This document shows, one piece after another, positions 5,937 to 7,279 of a stretch of 7,279 nucleotides of DNA. A program made the position numbers and the translations under genes. The stretch covers positions 1-7,279 of the forward strand of contig JAJYOS010000318.1 in NCBI GenBank assembly GCA_021796055.1, in the 5' to 3' direction. The notes beneath the pieces are model-generated. The model was given only the letters and a program-made list of their open reading frames with translations. It had not been told where the DNA came from and did no database searches. Source of the DNA: Bacteroidota bacterium. GTDB taxonomy: Bacteria; Bacteroidota; Kryptoniia; Kryptoniales; JAKASW01. Positions within the stretch are counted from its first letter, which is position 1. Each line of letters begins with the position of its first letter.

Positions 5937-7279
5937 TTAGTAATTCAGCGCGATTGAGAATATCCAAGACCGGACGCTTGGGTTGTTGAAGTAATCAAGT
6001 CCCTGTCCGTTTGTGGGACCGGTCAGGTTGGCCAGCGGGTCTACTCCGCCATACTTCGTCCATAGCGCCAGGTTGCGGCCGATAACACTGAGCTGGAGGC
6101 TCTGCATACCGATCGCCTTCAACGGCACGGTGTAAGAGAGAGACACCTGCGCGAGTCGGACAAATCCACCGGGCTGAACATACTGTTCTGACGGGCCGGT
6201 GAAACCGGATCCGGGGCCGTCGTAGAAATAAGACTCATCTACAATAACATTTCCGGCGCCGAAGTTATGCACGTATCCTCTGAAGGAGTAAGTCCCATCG
6301 GCGTTCTTCCGGAATGCCGCGCTTGCAGGCATCTGATTGGCCGGGATTCCCCAATCTTCACCTTGAGCCATCTGAGCGACAGTGTAGCCGTCATAGTTCT
6401 TGAGCGTGTTGGCTTGCTGCGCGGAGATCGTTGTCCACCAGTTCTGGAATGCGGCTTTTCCGAAATAGGAGAGAGCTCCTTCGGTACCGTTCCAAACCTG
6501 ACCGCCAACTTGGAAGTCAAATCTGAATCCAAACGTGAACCTGTCGAAACGGAAAGTATTTGAAATGGAAGCGATATACTTCGGATTTGGATCGCCTATC
6601 ACTCCGGGCGTCGCGGCATCTCCAACCGGGAAGGCGTATCCGGGAGCTGTCGAGTCGGCAAGGTTGAGAGCAAGCGTGCCGTTCGGGTTTCTTTCCCACC
6701 TCGTGCCATAAAGAACGCCAACCTGTTGACCGAGTATAGCTTCTGACGCTGGGTCTGTAAATCCGGCGAGGAATACGTTTGTTACTCCAGACAGGTCATA
6801 AACTATGTTGTGGTTCGTGGTCCAGTTGCCGATCGTCTGCCAGGAGAACCCACCGGTTCTGACCCAGTTGACGGTGACTTGGGCTTCATAACCGACGTTG
6901 CTGAGTTTCGCCGCGTTGGAGTTGATGAAGCTGTAGCCGGACGATGGCGCCACGTTGAGGCCTAGGATTGCGTTGGTCGTCAAATCGTGGTAACCGGTCA
7001 GGCTTAGTTCGAGCCAGTCTTTGAAGAAATTCAAATCGAGTCCATATTCAAACTCGGTCGTCTTCTCTGGAGCCAATGCCGCGTTGCCGAGTGTTGACGA
7101 GGCGACGACGCCACCGCCATAATACTGCAAACCTATCGCCGGTCCGAAACCGTTTCCGATCACCGGGTTCGCGACGACATAGTTGGCGGTTTCGTAAGCG
7201 CCGGGCTGGACAGCTGCCGTTCCAAAGGCTGCTCTAACCTTACCGTAGTTGAGTATCGAATTTTCCTTGAACATCGGGA
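5937..7279 (-). CDS. SusC/RagA-type TonB-dependent outer-membrane receptor, C-terminal part (cut by window edge)
   Basis: This is the channel of a SusC-SusD uptake system, powered through TonB. About 447 codons are present; the frame stays open to the right edge, so the signal peptide, carboxypeptidase-like extension, TonB box and plug lie outside. The ATG at 7272-7274 is an internal methionine, not the start. Visible barrel landmarks, numbered from that methionine, are APEKTTEFEYGLDLNFF (68-84), SLTGYHDLTTNAIL (91-104), SSGYSFINSNAAKLSNVGYE (111-130), GDPNPKYIASISNTFRFDRF (227-246) and GRNLALWTKYGGVDPLAN (399-416). GQGLDYFNNPSVRSW (423-437) comes close to the end. The terminal IALNY is a typical outer-membrane barrel ending with an aromatic last residue. 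It sits 13 bases upstream of the SusD-like gene. The family call is firm; the substrate is unknown. Confidence 0.94.
   Translation of the reverse strand, partial: PMFKENSILNYGKVRAAFGTAAVQPGAYETANYVVANPVIGNGFGPAIGLQYYGGGVVASSTLGNAALAPEKTTEFEYGLDLNFFKDWLELSLTGYHDLTTNAILGLNVAPSSGYSFINSNAAKLSNVGYEAQVTVNWVRTGGFSWQTIGNWTTNHNIVYDLSGVTNVFLAGFTDPASEAILGQQVGVLYGTRWERNPNGTLALNLADSTAPGYAFPVGDAATPGVIGDPNPKYIASISNTFRFDRFTFGFRFDFQVGGQVWNGTEGALSYFGKAAFQNWWTTISAQQANTLKNYDGYTVAQMAQGEDWGIPANQMPASAAFRKNADGTYSFRGYVHNFGAGNVIVDESYFYDGPGSGFTGPSEQYVQPGGFVRLAQVSLSYTVPLKAIGMQSLQLSVIGRNLALWTKYGGVDPLANLTGPTNGQGLDYFNNPSVRSWIFSIALNY

Overview
The window looks like chromosomal DNA from a member of the Bacteroidota/Ignavibacteriota (FCB) group. 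The main reason is a SusC-SusD outer-membrane nutrient-uptake pair, which is characteristic of that group. The phylum is an inference from gene content, and I cannot name a genus. Every gene I can support lies on the minus strand, so transcription runs from high to low coordinates.

Layout from right to left (order of transcription). The C-terminal part of a SusC/RagA-type TonB-dependent receptor (5937-7279) enters from the right edge. It is followed after 13 bases by a complete SusD/RagB-type surface lipoprotein (4511-5923). The pair ends at a clear rho-independent terminator (4436-4475). A possible sigma70-type promoter and a strong Shine-Dalgarno site then lead into a charged coiled-coil protein of unknown function (3670-4338). 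After 68 bases comes a membrane-anchored OmpA-type peptidoglycan-binding protein (2999-3601). These two may form a small envelope-related operon.

The stretch 2100-2998 holds no intact gene. It does contain what looks like a decayed minus-strand gene (2215-2831). It has an AAGGAG ribosome site and ATG, a stop at codon 2, a hydrophobic signal-like segment, a second in-frame stop, and an apparent frameshift before a 63-codon tail. Next is a complete carboxyltransferase subunit of a propionyl-/methylmalonyl-CoA-type biotin carboxylase (537-2099), with a 10-bp hairpin in its leader. Its biotin carboxylase and biotin carrier partners are not beside it.

The left end (1-536) has no convincing intact gene. 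It holds two tandem copies of a 63-base unit, a gene-free stretch with a small inverted repeat, and a short GC3-rich open frame on the plus strand (360-533) that may be the tail of a lost gene.

Functionally the window combines nutrient uptake at the outer membrane (SusCD), a possible cell-envelope tethering pair (coiled coil plus OmpA), and propionate/methylmalonyl-CoA metabolism. Nothing seen ties these three blocks into one pathway. I found no clear undescribed system. The decayed gene, the coiled-coil/OmpA pair and the 63-base repeat are the best leads.
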